DNA of 64,000 nucleotides from JBBROS01 sp965260995 (GTDB taxonomy: Bacteria > Pseudomonadota > Alphaproteobacteria > Acetobacterales > Acetobacteraceae), in the NCBI GenBank assembly GCA_965260995.1, contig CBDHCD010000001.1, positions 620,001-684,000 of the forward strand. Direction: 5' to 3'. The stretch's first letter is position 1. Each line of letters starts with the position of its first letter. This document shows, piece by piece, positions 1-10,696 of the stretch. The position numbers and the translations under genes were made by a program. The notes beneath the pieces were generated by a model that was given only the letters and a program-made list of their open reading frames with translations, had not been told where the DNA came from and ran no database searches.

Positions 1-185
1 TGGTGGCGGCCGGCGAGAGCGGCGCTGCCACGACGGCCGCCCTGCTGGTGGCCGACCGCACCGCGCTTGGCATGGACCGGTGCTCCGTCGTGGTGCTGAT
101 CGGAAGCGAGGGCGCGACGGACCGGGCCACCTACCGTCGCGTGGTGGGGGAGACGGCCGAGATGGTGATGGCGCGTGCCGCCTGA
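1..185 (+). CDS. dpaL: Diaminopropionate ammonia-lyase, C-terminal end (continues off the left edge)
   Basis: This is the last ~60 residues of a fold-type II PLP enzyme. The segment GESGAATTAALL followed by LIGSEGATDRATYRRVVG resembles the C-terminal cofactor-phosphate region of diaminopropionate ammonia-lyase, which splits 2,3-diaminopropionate into pyruvate and two ammonia. The reading frame is open to the window edge, so the true start lies outside. It ends one base before the convergent SDR gene. A threonine dehydratase-like relative is the main alternative, because the catalytic lysine is not in view. Confidence 0.6.
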   Translation, partial: VAAGESGAATTAALLVADRTALGMDRCSVVVLIGSEGATDRATYRRVVGETAEMVMARAA

Positions 186-186
186 G

Positions 187-960
187 CTACCCGACCATCC
201 AGCCGCCATCGACCGTGACCGACTGGCCGGTGACGTAGCGGCTGAGGCTCGACGCCAGGTAAACGTAGGTGCCCGCCAGCTCGTCCAACGCGCCGAGGTG
301 ACCGGCGGGTATGCGGTGTTCCAACGCCTGCCTGACGGAAGCCGGGTCGGTGTCGCGCAGGGCGGCGCGGTCGGCGAACAGGGCGCGGATCATGTCCGTG
401 TCCATCTGGCCGGGGCACACGGCATTGACCCGGACGCCCCGCGGTGCAAGTTCCGCCGCCATGCTCTGCATCAGGCCGACCATGCCGAACTTGGATGCGG
501 AGTAGGCGGCGTTCTCCACACCGCCGCGCAGGCCGAACAGGGAAGACGTGAACACGATGCAGCCGCCGTCCGCCATGCGCCGGGCCGCGGCACGCGCGGT
601 CAGGAAGGCGCCCGTCAGGTTCACCTCCAGCACGCGCCGCCAAGCCGCGGCCTCGATGTCCACGGCGTGGCGCAGCAGCAGGATGCCGGCGTTGGCCACG
701 GCCAGGTCCAGCGCACCATAGGCCGCGACGACCGCATCGGCGGCGGCCTCGGTCGCGGCCTCGTCGGTTACGTCCAGCGGCAAGGCCATGGCGCTTCCAG
801 GACGGATCTGGTTCAGCGCGGCGGCAGCGGCTGTGCAATCGGACACGTCGGCCAGCGCGACGCGGGCGCCCTGCGCGGCGTAGGCCCGCGCTACGGCCAA
901 GCCGATGCCGCCGGCCGCCCCGGTCACCAGCGCCACGCGGCCTTGCAGCAGCCCCGCCAT
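187..960 (-). CDS. SDR-family NAD(P)-dependent oxidoreductase
   Basis: A 257-residue classical short-chain dehydrogenase/reductase. The Rossmann motif TGAAGGIG is at residues 13-20, NAG at 90-92, catalytic serine around 139-140, and YxxxK as Y153-S-A-S-K157. The length is typical for classical SDRs. The ATG at 960 was chosen because it sits about 12 residues before the glycine motif, as usual; a TTG at 1017 would add 19 atypical residues. It converges with the ammonia-lyase and diverges from the M20 hydrolase. The substrate cannot be read from sequence; a role in amino-acid or hydroxy-acid catabolism is a guess from neighbours. Confidence 0.85.
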   Translation of the reverse strand: MAGLLQGRVALVTGAAGGIGLAVARAYAAQGARVALADVSDCTAAAAALNQIRPGSAMALPLDVTDEAATEAAADAVVAAYGALDLAVANAGILLLRHAVDIEAAAWRRVLEVNLTGAFLTARAAARRMADGGCIVFTSSLFGLRGGVENAAYSASKFGMVGLMQSMAAELAPRGVRVNAVCPGQMDTDMIRALFADRAALRDTDPASVRQALEHRIPAGHLGALDELAGTYVYLASSLSRYVTGQSVTVDGGWMVG

Positions 961-1000
961 CTCAGTGTTCCCATGCCATTGCCGATCCAGGGTCCGTTCG

Positions 1001-1513
1001 TTGGCTGACCCCGTCAACCCGGCTCACGTCATCGCTGATATGGAAGCGCGGCGGGAGGACCTGATCGCGCTGACCGCCGCCTTGGTGGCCGCGCCGTCCG
1101 CCAACCCGCCGGGAAGCACGTCAGCCCCGGCCCGCGTGCTGTCCACCTACCTGTCCGCGCGTGGCGTCAAGCACGAACTCGCGGCAGCCGTGCCGGACAA
1201 GCCCAACGTGGTCGCGACCGTGCAAGGCGCGCGGTCTGGACCGCATGTCGTGCTCTGCGGCCACCTCGACACCATCCTGCCCGGTGATCCCACGGACTGG
1301 AGTGTGGACCTGCACGCGCTCACGCCGCGCGGGCCGGATCTGCTGGGTCTGGGGGTGGGCAACATGAAGGGCGGGCTGGCGGCGCTGGCGGTGGCGTTGG
1401 CGTGGCTGCACGACTGTCGCGACGCGTGGGGCGGCCGAGTGTCGCTGGTCGCCGTCGCCGACGAGACGGTGTTCGGCCCCCACGGGGCGGAGTGGCTGCT
1501 CTCCACCGAGGCC
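1001..1513 (+). pseudogene. M20-family metallopeptidase/deacylase, N-terminal part (split by IS1182)
   Basis: N-terminal half of an ArgE/DapE/carboxypeptidase G2-type zinc hydrolase. Visible are the first metal-binding motif HLDT, the segment GVGNMKGGLAAL equivalent to the bridging-aspartate region (the family usually has DMKG; here the Asp is Asn), and ADETVFGPHGAEWLL where DEE-type motifs normally sit. The start is uncertain: TTG at 1001 gives a family-like N-terminus, ATG at 1040 is the first ATG. The frame runs into the IS at 1514. Joining 1513 to 3162 restores one open frame with the downstream half, about 395-408 residues, the normal family length. Confidence 0.8.
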
Positions 1514-3158
1514 GTGTGGAAAGAAGTTTTCAGTCAAGGAGCGGCCAGGGGTTCCGGCATGCAGGGAACGCCACGGGTTGTGGCGCCGCCCCAACCTGCT
1601 GTTGAGGTCAGGCCGGTTGGGCCGAATTCTCAAGTCTTGATCGCCTCCATCAGCGGCTTCACGCCCAGGATCGTGACCACCCGCTTCATATTGTAGGCCA
1701 AGACTTGCAGGCTCATCTCCGTGCGGACCCGTTTCAGTCGTTTGGTCAGGAAGTGGGTGGCGCCCATCCAGGCCTTGATGGTGCCGAACGGGTGCTCAAC
1801 GGTTCGCCGCCGCAGCACCATCGCTTGGGGTACTTGGTCCAGCCGCTTTTGCATGGCGTCGAGCATGCCCTCGTGTTCCCACCGTTTGACCCGGCGCTGC
1901 TTGCCTGGTGTGCACTGGGCTTTGATCGCGCAGTCCGGGCACTTGGTCGTCCAGTAATGCCGGAGCATCTTGTCGCCGCCCTCGTCGCTGTTGAACCGCC
2001 ACGCCAGAGTTTCGCCCGCTGGGCAGCGGTAGGCGTCCTGCCCGGGCAAGTAGACGAAGTCCTGCTTGCCGAAGCGGCCTTCGAACTTGGCGCCTGAGGT
2101 CAGCGGCTTGGGTATGTAGGGCACGACGCCGCCCTGCTCGCAGGCGTAGATCTCCCATCCGGAGAAGTAGCCCCGGTCGGCCAGCACGGTCAGGTCCCGG
2201 CGGTCGGTAGCCTCCTGGGCAAGACGGGCCATGACCGCCAGTTGCCCGCGGTCGCTGCCTGCGTTGGTGACGTCATGGGCCACGATCAGGTGGTGCTTGA
2301 TGTCGACCGCGACCTGCACGTTGTAGCCGACGATGCCGGTCCCCTTGCCGCTGGTCGCCATCGAGCGCGCGTCCGGGTCCGTCAGCGAGATCTGCCCGTC
2401 GGGTGCTGCTTTGATCGCAGCTTCCATCTCGCGCAGGTGCCGCATCTGCTCGCGCAGGCGGACGAGCCGCTCTTTCAGGCGCTCGACTTTGGCGGGGGCC
2501 ACGTCCGGGTCTTGCCGGTCGGCGGTGTCGAGAGCTGCCATGTAGCGGGAGATCGAGGCCTCCACCTGCTCCAACCGGCGCTTGATGGCACCCTCGGTAT
2601 AGTTCTTGTCACGCGTGTTGACGGCCTTGAACTTGCTCCCGTCGATGGCGACCAGCGCGTCGGCGAACAGGCCGAGCTCGCGGCATAGCACGACGAACTG
2701 GCGGCAAGCGGCGCGGATCGCCGGGCCGTTGTCGCGGCGGAAGTCGGCGATGGTCTTGAAATCCGGCGCGAGCCGGCCCGTCAGCCAGACCAGCTCGATG
2801 TTGCGCTGCGCCTCGCGTTCGAGGCGGCGGCTGGACGCGATGCGGTTCAGGTAGCCGTAGACGTAAAGCTTCAGCACCACCGCGGGATGGTAGGCGGGCC
2901 GGCCCGTTTCCGCTGGCACAGCGCGCTCGAAGCCGAGCCGGGCCAGGTCCAATTCATCAACGAAGGCGTCGACGACGCGAACCAGGTTGTCCTCGTCGAC
3001 GTAATCATCGACGCACTCCGGCAGGAGAAAGCTCTGCGACCGGTTCCAGCCCTCGATGTAACGCGTCATGGACCTGCTCCGCTTCCAAACATCGTAGCAG
3101 AGCGATTCTGCCAGGTTCGGTTGGGTCTGGGTACCAGTTTCGGAGGTGTTTCCACACA
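1514..3158. mobile_element. IS1182-family insertion sequence (1,645 bp) inside the M20 gene
   Basis: Ends begin GTGTGGAAA on the left, and the reverse complement of the right end is TGTGTGGAAAC, giving short terminal inverted repeats. The trinucleotide GCC occurs immediately left (1511-1513) and right (3159-3161), consistent with a 3-bp target duplication. Removing the element plus one GCC restores the M20 reading frame exactly. It carries one transposase gene on the minus strand. Confidence 0.8.
1630..3069 (-). CDS. IS1182-family transposase
   Basis: A 479-residue DDE transposase. The N-terminus (RYIEGWNRSQSFLLPECVDD), the segment VAIDGSKFKAVN carrying the first catalytic aspartate, a central charged coiled-coil stretch, TVLADRGYFSG with the second aspartate, a cysteine-rich patch CPDCAIKAQCTPGKQRR, and RRTVEHPFGTIKAWMG with the catalytic glutamate are all in the order typical of the family. 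Start ATG at 3069 follows a purine-rich GGAGCAGG segment; upstream extension has no similarity to the family. The gene looks intact, so the element may be active. Confidence 0.92.
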   Translation of the reverse strand: MTRYIEGWNRSQSFLLPECVDDYVDEDNLVRVVDAFVDELDLARLGFERAVPAETGRPAYHPAVVLKLYVYGYLNRIASSRRLEREAQRNIELVWLTGRLAPDFKTIADFRRDNGPAIRAACRQFVVLCRELGLFADALVAIDGSKFKAVNTRDKNYTEGAIKRRLEQVEASISRYMAALDTADRQDPDVAPAKVERLKERLVRLREQMRHLREMEAAIKAAPDGQISLTDPDARSMATSGKGTGIVGYNVQVAVDIKHHLIVAHDVTNAGSDRGQLAVMARLAQEATDRRDLTVLADRGYFSGWEIYACEQGGVVPYIPKPLTSGAKFEGRFGKQDFVYLPGQDAYRCPAGETLAWRFNSDEGGDKMLRHYWTTKCPDCAIKAQCTPGKQRRVKRWEHEGMLDAMQKRLDQVPQAMVLRRRTVEHPFGTIKAWMGATHFLTKRLKRVRTEMSLQVLAYNMKRVVTILGVKPLMEAIKT

Positions 3159-3875
3159 GCCTCCACCCGACCCGGCCTTCGAGGTGACGCGCTGATCTGC
3201 GGCGAAGGCCCGGGCGGCATGGGCCTGGCGGTAGCGGAGAAAGGCGTGCTGTGGATCGAGCTGACCGCCAGTGCGCCGGCCGGGCAAGGGATGCTGACCA
3301 CGCCGGGCGCGTCCGCGACGGTGCGGCTGGCGCAGGCCCTGCTGGCGTTGGACGCGCTGGGCCGTTTGCAGGCAACCCCGCCAGCTGGGCTGGAGTGCCT
3401 GGCCCGACATGCTGGCGCGCATGGGCTGCGCCTGTCCGTGAACATCGGCACTCTGCGGGGCGGCAGTTTCGTCAGCCAGCGCCCCGGCGTGGCAGTGGCG
3501 GAGGTGGATCTGCGGGTTCCACCCGGCTTGACACTGACCGCGATTGAGGCGCGCGTGGACGCAGCCTGCGCTGGCATTTCCGGTGTATCCTGGCGCCGGA
3601 TCAAGGGTTGGGAAGCGAGTTGGTCCGATCCAGCATCCCTGGTGCCGACGGGAGTTTCACACGCGGCGGCGCAGGTGCGTGGCACGGCTCCGCCACTGGT
3701 CGTGCGCTTGCCGGGCAGCGACGCCAGCCGCTGGCGTGCGCTGGGCGTGTCGGCGGTATGCTACGGTCCGCAGCCGACCCTAGCCGCTGGTCCCGACGAT
3801 TTCGTGCGAACACAAGATTTGGTGGACTGCGCCAAGGTCTATGCGCTCGCAACGCGGGAGTGCCTGACACAATAG
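3159..3875 (+). pseudogene. M20-family metallopeptidase/deacylase, C-terminal part
   Basis: Continuation of the split M20 hydrolase. It resumes at codon 3162 with RPGLRGDALICGEGPGG, where the family has its GEP metal-ligand segment, then a dimerisation domain with LTASAPAGQGM (the usual SAHG histidine is absent), and ends with YGPQPTLAAGPDDFVRTQDL, close to the C-terminal histidine/metal region of relatives. Without the N-terminal half it cannot be functional. The stop at 3875 overlaps the 3' end of the opposing methyltransferase remnant. Confidence 0.8.
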
Positions 3876-4243
3876 TCTGCTGTCGATTTGATTGTCGCCA
3901 ACTCGGTCGTTCGTCGACGCCCGCTGTCCGCGGGCCGGAGCCTCAAAGTGAGGGCCAGCACGCCGCCCGGGCGCAGCAAGCCCAGCCGCTCGCGCACGGC
4001 GCGAGCGTGGTTCCCGGGCGCCACGTGCTGCCAAAGGCCGCTGAGCAGGACGACGTCGAAGGCGAGGCCGAGCCGGTGCGTGACGGCCAGCCAAGCCGCG
4101 TCGCGGCCGGTGCCAGCATCGGCGTCCAGCACCAGGGCCGGTTCTGGCAGCAATAGATCGAGCAGCCAGGCGTGCACCCTGGCCGGGTCAAGGGCCTCGT
4201 AGGCCAGGGCAAGCTCGGCCGCGTATCGGTCATACCAGGCCAC
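3839..4243 (-). pseudogene. Class I SAM-dependent methyltransferase, internally shortened
   Basis: 134 residues. The N-terminal part has the SAM-binding motif I VLDADAGTGRDAAWLA, and the C-terminal part has FDVVLLSGLWQHV and LLRPGGVLALTLRLRPAD, typical of methyltransferase_11/25-type proteins. Between them, relatives have roughly 40 more residues (acidic loop and motif II) that are missing here: WLA runs straight into THRLGLAFD. The last ~25 residues also look non-homologous and overlap the M20 gene. In-frame internal deletion and probable loss of function are inferred from memory of the family, not from an alignment. Confidence 0.6.
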
Positions 4244-4443
4244 GGCGAGCGGCGACGCGCCCCTGCCAGGCGTGCTTTCCTGGTTCGGCGGCCTGCGTCA
4301 TCAGTCATTGATGATCGCCCTTTGCTGACAACGGCCCGTCTCCGTCCCTGTTGTCCACCATGCGGGTTAGGGCAGACCAGTTGAAAGCAGCGGGCGGAAC
4401 CTGTCATGCGCGCCGTGGATGATAGTCAGAGAACGATTCGAAG

Positions 4444-5322
4444 CTAGCTTCTGTTAGAACTTGAGTTTTAGCCCCATCTTTGGGGCATGGCGGAGATTGC
4501 TGAGGCTGAGGGCTTTACGGACGCGGAGTGGGCGGTATGGGAGCCGCTGATCGAGTTGGTGCGGCCCCGCGGCAAGACGCCGCCGAAAGACCTGCGCCGC
4601 ACGATCGCGGCCATCTTGTGGCGGCACAACAACGGCGCCAAGTGGCGGGCGATCCCGGCCGAACTCGGCCCGTGGTGGCTGGCGGCGCAGCTGTTCATCC
4701 GCTGGGCCAAGCAGGGTGCGTGGGAGCGCCTGCTGGGTTTGGCGCAGGCGCGCGCGGGCGGCTTGGATCTGGGCCTGGCCTTCCTGGACGGGACCAACAT
4801 CCGGGCGCGCGCCAAAGCGGCGGGGGCGCCTAAAAAAGGGGATCTGCAGCAAGCCGAGACGAGCGTGAAGCGCTTGGTCGCTCTCGCGGCGGCTTCGGGA
4901 CCAAGGCGGTGACGGTGGCAGACAGCCAGGGCCGGGCGATCGCCTTTGCGCTCGCCCCAGGCCAGGCGCACGAGGCGCCAATGGCGCCCGCGCTGCTGGA
5001 CGGCTTGACGGACGCGCCCGGCTGGGTGGTGGGCGACCGCGGCCTGTCCTCGGACGCTCTGCGCGCGCAGGCCTGGGCCATGGGCGCGCGTCCGGTGATC
5101 CCGACCAAGAAGAACGAGGCGCCCGTGCGCTGCCCGGACTTCATCTACGTTCATCGCAACCGGATCGAGCGCCTTTGGGGTCGGCTGAAAGAGTGGCGGG
5201 CCGTGGCCACCCGCTACGAGAAGACAGCCCGCTCCTTCATGGGCGTGCTCTGCCTCGCCGCCGCACGGGACTGGCTCAAACCCACAATCAAGAACAAGCA
5301 ATCAAGTTCTAACAAAGGCTAG
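4444..5322. mobile_element. IS5-family (IS427-like) element, copy 1, with CTAG duplication
   Basis: The element proper is 4448-5318 (871 bp), flanked by CTAG at 4444-4447 and 5319-5322. Terminal inverted repeats are CTTCTGTTAGAACTTGA (left) and CCTTTGTTAGAACTTGA (right, reverse complement). A second copy with the same length and identical encoded proteins lies at 22456-23326 in opposite orientation. Confidence 0.9.
4487..5322 (+). CDS. IS427-like transposase made by programmed -1 frameshift
   Basis: Two overlapping frames encode one DDE transposase. The first (4487-4912) holds the DUF4096-like N-terminus and the first catalytic aspartate in LAFLDGTNIRARAKAAG. A slippery AAAAAAG at 4832-4838 lets ribosomes move to the -1 frame, which continues as EALGRSRGGFGTK, then WVVGDRGLSS (second Asp) and YVHRNRIERLWGRLKEW (catalytic Glu). 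The stop codon of the second frame is TAG at 5320-5322, contributed by the duplicated CTAG target rather than by the IS itself. Identical in copy 2. Confidence 0.88.
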
Positions 5323-5331
5323 ACTGCACCG

Positions 5332-5411
5332 ATGCCGGCACGTTCCTACTGGTCCGCATTGTGCGGTCTCCTCCTGCTGGCGCCTGCGCTGGAAGGTAGC
5401 GTCTACGAGTG
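5332..5411 (+). pseudogene. 5' end of a small secreted protein cut by IS256
   Basis: Starting at ATG 5332 is a signal-peptide-like stretch (MPARSYWSALCGLLLLAPAL) that runs into the IS256 end. On the far side, in the matching frame, the reading continues from 6775 as a proline-rich tail and stops at 6868-6870. No target duplication was found, so the joining is tentative. The product is unrecognised; it could be a small exported hypothetical protein. Confidence 0.3.
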
Positions 5412-6773
5412 TGGTGTAATTTCGGGTCCGGCAACGGTGCAGGGTTGGGTGGCCATCGGATCGGCGGTTTAGGGTGGAGTTGCGAGGCTCTAACCCGAAC
5501 CAAAGAGGACCCGATGACCGACGATAGACTGCCATTGGCCGAGCTGATGCAAAAGGCCGGAGGCGATGATTTCCTGCGTTCCGTGGCCGAGGCCGTGGTG
5601 CAGCTCCTGATGGAAACCGACGTGGACGGCCTGATCGGCGCCGGGCGCCACAAGCGGAGTGGCGAGCGCACGACGTATCGCAACGGCTACCGTGACAGGA
5701 CGCTCGACACGCGGCTGGGCAGCTTGCAGCTCCGCATCCCCAAGCTCCGGCAAGGCAGCTACTTCCCGCCGTTCCTGGAACCCCGGAAGACCACGGAAAA
5801 GGCTCTGGTGGCCGTCATCCAGGAGGCATGGATCGGCGGCGTGTCCACCCGGCGCGTGGACGACCTGGTGCAGGCCATGGGGCTGTCCGGCATCAGCAAG
5901 AGCACCGTGTCCAAGCTGTGCAAGGACATCGACGAGCGCGTCCATGCGTTCCTGGACCGGCCATTGTCGGGCGATTGACCATACCTGTGGCTGGATGCGA
6001 CGTACCTGAAGCAGCGCGAGGGCGGGCGCATCGTGAGCGTGGCCGCCATAATCGCCGTGGCGGTGGACAGCGAGGGCAAGCGGGAGATCGTGGGGCTGCA
6101 TATCGGCCCCTCTGAAGCCGAGACCTTCTGGGCGACGTTCCTCAAGAGCCTGGTCAAGCGCGGCCTGCGCGGGGTCAAGCTGGTGATCTCGGATGCCCAC
6201 GAGGGCCTCAAGGCCGCGATCCGCCGCGTGATGGGCGCCACCTGGCAACGCTGCCGGGTTCATTGGATGCGCAATGCCCTGGCCTACGTGCCCAAGGGCT
6301 AGCACAGCATGGCGTCCGCCTCCTTGCGCCAAGCGTTCTTGCAGGAGGACGCGGATAAGGCGCACCAGGTTTGGCGCGCGGCGTCGGACGGGATGCGGCA
6401 GCGCTGGCCAAAGCTCGGCGTGTTCATGGACGACAGCGAGCATGACGTGCTGGCCTACATGGGCTTCCCCGAGCAGCACCGGGCCAAGCTGCACAGCACG
6501 AACCCGCTGGAACGGCTCAACAAGGAGGTCAAGCGCCGCGCCGACGTGGTGGGCATCTTTCCATCCGAACAGTCCATCCTGCGCCTGATCGGCGCGGTGC
6601 TGCTGGAACAGAACGACGAGTGGCAGCTCCAGCACCGCTACATGCAGGTCGAGGCTATGGCGGGGCTGGTGCCACTCACCGTCGAGGGCGAAGCCGCACC
6701 CCGCACGCCTACACAGATCACACCCCAGGCCGCATGACCCGTGGCCACCCAACCCTACGCCGAAATTACACCA
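5412..6773. mobile_element. IS256-family element with inactivated transposase
   Basis: Both ends carry TGGTGTAATTTCGG as an inverted repeat, and the interior encodes a Mutator-type transposase. No clear 8-9 bp direct repeat flanks the element, which may mean the flanks have rearranged since insertion. Boundaries are accurate to a few bases only. Confidence 0.8.
5514..6737 (+). pseudogene. IS256-family transposase with two nonsense codons
   Basis: A 407-codon frame starting at ATG 5514 behind AGAGGA. It has the family N-terminus, GAGRHKRSGERTTYRNGYR, LWLDATYLK (first Asp), VISDAHEGLKAAI (second Asp) and STNPLERLNKEVKRR (catalytic Glu). Codon 155 is TGA where the family has Trp (TGG), and codon 263 is TAG where Gln (CAG) is expected in PKGQHSM. 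Both are single transitions with no frame loss, so the gene is recently dead. The remainder is well conserved. Confidence 0.88.
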
Positions 6774-6870
6774 GCTTGACGGACGCTATCCGCTGGAAAG
6801 CCGTCCCGCGTTGCCGGGCCGGCTTCCGCCTGCCCCGCCGCCCACCACGGTCCGCAACCCGTTCAGGTGA

Positions 6871-7289
6871 GCAGTTCGTGGCAGCGCCGGATACTTGGCT
6901 TTGCTCAGGCCGATGCAGGAACCGGCAAGCGCGTCAGGGAACGTGCCAATCGTGACACGAAACGGCAGCGTCGAATTTGATCGCGGCCGACGGTGTTAGG
7001 ACAAGCTTAGGCGTTGACTGGCATGATCCGTTCCGGCTTCGGCCCACATATCATATGTGGGCGGCTCCATGGGCGAGGAGTGTCAGCATTCGGACAACGA
7101 AGGTGAGGATACGGTCATGTGTTCGGCCTACGAGTGCGGCACTTGACCGCTGGCCCAGATGGGTTTCGCGAACGCTTGCCAAACAGGGGATGGCCTAGCG
7201 GCCTCTGATATGCAAGGCATTTGGCGTTCGTCGGTCCGACCGATCGTCATCTTCTGCTGCTCTCTATCCCTCGGCACCGCGCGTCGGGG
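6871..7289. other. Gap without a recognised gene
   Basis: No open frame here has recognisable similarity. It probably contains the outer end of the IS110-family element whose transposase ends at 7290, but I cannot place that end because no clean terminal repeat is visible. It holds one palindrome, listed separately. Confidence 0.4.
7043..7061. repeat. Perfect 19-nt palindrome
   Basis: Arms CCCACATAT and ATATGTGGG around a single central C. There is no T-run, so it is not an obvious rho-independent terminator. It could be a dimeric regulator site or a structural feature of the neighbouring IS110 end. Confidence 0.5.
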
Positions 7290-7669
7290 TTAGGCAGTAA
7301 CCGGCAAACGCCGATACTCTTCCCCACGCGCCATCATGGCCCACACCACGCGGGCCATCTTGTTGGCCAGAGCGACTGCCGCGAGCTTGCGCGGCCGGCT
7401 GATCCAGCAAAGCCATCAACCAGGGTGAGGCGCTCTTGCTGCCCGGCCTGGCATGGCGGATCACCGCCATGGCCCCCACAACCAGCAACTGCCGCAGCCG
7501 TTCGTTCCCCGCCCGGCTGATCCCGCCCAGCCGCTGCTTGCCGCCCGTCGATCGTTCCTGAGGCGTCAGCCCGAGCCAGGATGCGAAATGTCGGCCAGAG
7601 CGGAACTGTGATGGATCAACCGCGAGGCTCAGCGTCAAAGCCGTCACCGGGCCGATTGTCGGCACCTTT
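7290..7669 (-). pseudogene. IS110-family transposase, C-terminal part
   Basis: C-terminal (transposase_20-type) half of an IS110-family recombinase: VPTIGPVTALTLSLAVD, SWLGLTPQERSTGGKQR and ISRAGNERLRQLL, with the conserved serine segment. A frame slip near 7391-7405 separates this from the true C-terminus, which in the alternative frame reads KLAAVALANKMARVVWAMM and ends at the stop at 7290. Upstream sequence is displaced by the IS21 element; the 5-bp CCTTT duplicated at 7665-7669 and 11077-11081 marks the insertion. Confidence 0.85.
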
Positions 7670-7949
7670 TGTCGATGGCGGTCAGAATCCGCGCAAATTT
7701 GGCGCGTAGTATCTGATCGGTCGGTTTGCCGCGTGGGATCATGATCGGCAGGTGGCGGCCTGCGAGCTTGCTGGGACGATATTGATGACGAGGTGCCGCG
7801 GGGTTTGATGCGGCTTTGCGGCGCGGGCACGGGCTGACGCAGCGGCGGGGGTTGGGGTAAGAGCTTGCCGGTATCGAGGGCAAGCACGGCGCCGATCTCG
7901 ACTTGGCGGTTCTGCTCGGCGCCGTGCCCCACACCCGTGCTGGGCACGC

Positions 7950-8457
7950 ATGCAGGGTCAGTATCCCGGCAATCGTGGCGTTCGTCCACGTGGCGTTTGC
8001 GGGTCCGGGCATGAGGACGACCTGCCGGCGCGGCTGTTCCTATGCGCGGGCTGCCGCGTCCAGGCCATTGTGTGCAGCGTCTGCGACCGCGGCCAGATCT
8101 ACTGCGCCGGAGACTGCGCGCCCCGCGCCCGGCGCCGCACATTGCGGGAGGCCGGGCGGCGCTACCAGTGCAGCCGCCGGGGGCGGCATGCCCATGCCGC
8201 GCGGGCGCGCCGCTACCGGGCGCGCGGCAAGAACGTGACGCATCACGGTTCACCCCTGTCGCTGCGCGATGGTTTGCTGCCGCCTGGCTCGCCGATGGGT
8301 GCGAGCGACGCAGCTGCCTTGGACGAGCAGCCCCGGCGACCGGCCTTGCACTGCCACTGGTGCGGGCGCCGGTGCCCCGGCCTGGTCCGCCAGGAGTTCC
8401 TGCGCCGCCGCGTCCGCCGTCGAGGCTTGCGGCAACACGAGCGGACGGGACCCGGCC

Positions 8458-8474
<17 letters not shown>
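7950..8474 (+). CDS. Cysteine-rich putative zinc-binding protein encoded upstream of istA
   Basis: 174 residues. Six cysteines are arranged as C32-x2-C35, C42-x2-C45, C52-x3-C56 in FLCAGCRVQAIVC and SVCDRGQIYCAGDC, followed by an arginine-rich stretch with RRYQCSRRGRHAHAARARR and VTHHGSP, and a second cluster C135-x2-C138-x3-C142 near the C-terminus. From memory, similar small proteins accompany some IS21-like elements in Proteobacteria; no function is established that I know of. It overlaps the istA start by 17 bases, suggesting translational coupling. DNA or RNA binding is an inference from the Cys clusters and basic patch. The start codon is not certain. Confidence 0.6.
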
Positions 8475-9943
<1,469 letters not shown>

Positions 9944-9951
<8 letters not shown>

Positions 9952-10696
9952 GCCCGATCCCATGCGCGCCCGCGCCGAGGCGCTGCACCTGCACGGCCTC
10001 CTGGCACATTGGCCGGACGTGGCGGCCGAGGCCTGGGTGGCGCCGCTGCTCGGCTGGGAGGAGCAGGAGCGCGCCCGCCGCAGCCTGGAACGCCGGCTGG
10101 GCTCCGCCCACATCGGCCGCTTCAAACCATTGTGCGACTTCGATTGGGCCTGGCCCAAGCGCTGCGACCGCGCCGCCGTCGAGGCGCTGATGGCGCTCGA
10201 CTTCCTGGCCGAGGCCGCCCACGTCGTCCTGGTCGGTCCGAACGGCGTCGGCAAGTCAACGCTGGCGCAGAACATCGCCCATCAGGCGCTGATCCTTGGC
10301 CATACCGTGCTGTTCACCAGCGCCGGCCAGCTGCTCGGCGACCTGTGCGCGCTCGACAGCGACTCTGCCCTGCGCCGCCGCCTGCGCCACTACGCCCGGC
10401 CGCAGCTGCTGGTGATCGACGAGGTCGGCTACCTGTCCTACTCCAACCGCCATGCCGACCTGATGTTCGAACTGGTCTCGCGCCGCTACCAGACCAAAAG
10501 CACGCTGGTCACCACCAACCGCCCCTTTGCCGAATGGCGTGAGGTGTTCCCCAATGCCGCCTGCGTCGTCTCCCTGGTCGACCGACTCGTCCACAACGCC
10601 GAGATCATCGCCATCGAAGGCGAGTCCTACCGCCTCAAGGAGGCCCGCGAACGCACCGAGCAGCGCGCGCGCCAACGCCGCAAAGCCAAACCGTGA
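9944..10696 (+). CDS. istB: IstB-type AAA+ ATPase, helper of IS21 transposition
   Basis: 250 residues. Walker A GPNGVGKS, Walker B LLVIDEVGYL, sensor-1-like STLVTTNRPFAEW and an arginine-rich C-terminus, as in IstB/DnaC-like ATPases. The start at ATG 9944, behind AAGGAGCG, overlaps the end of istA by 8 bases, which is characteristic of IS21. IstB normally oligomerises on target DNA and stimulates IstA. The gene is intact even though istA carries a stop. Confidence 0.93.
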
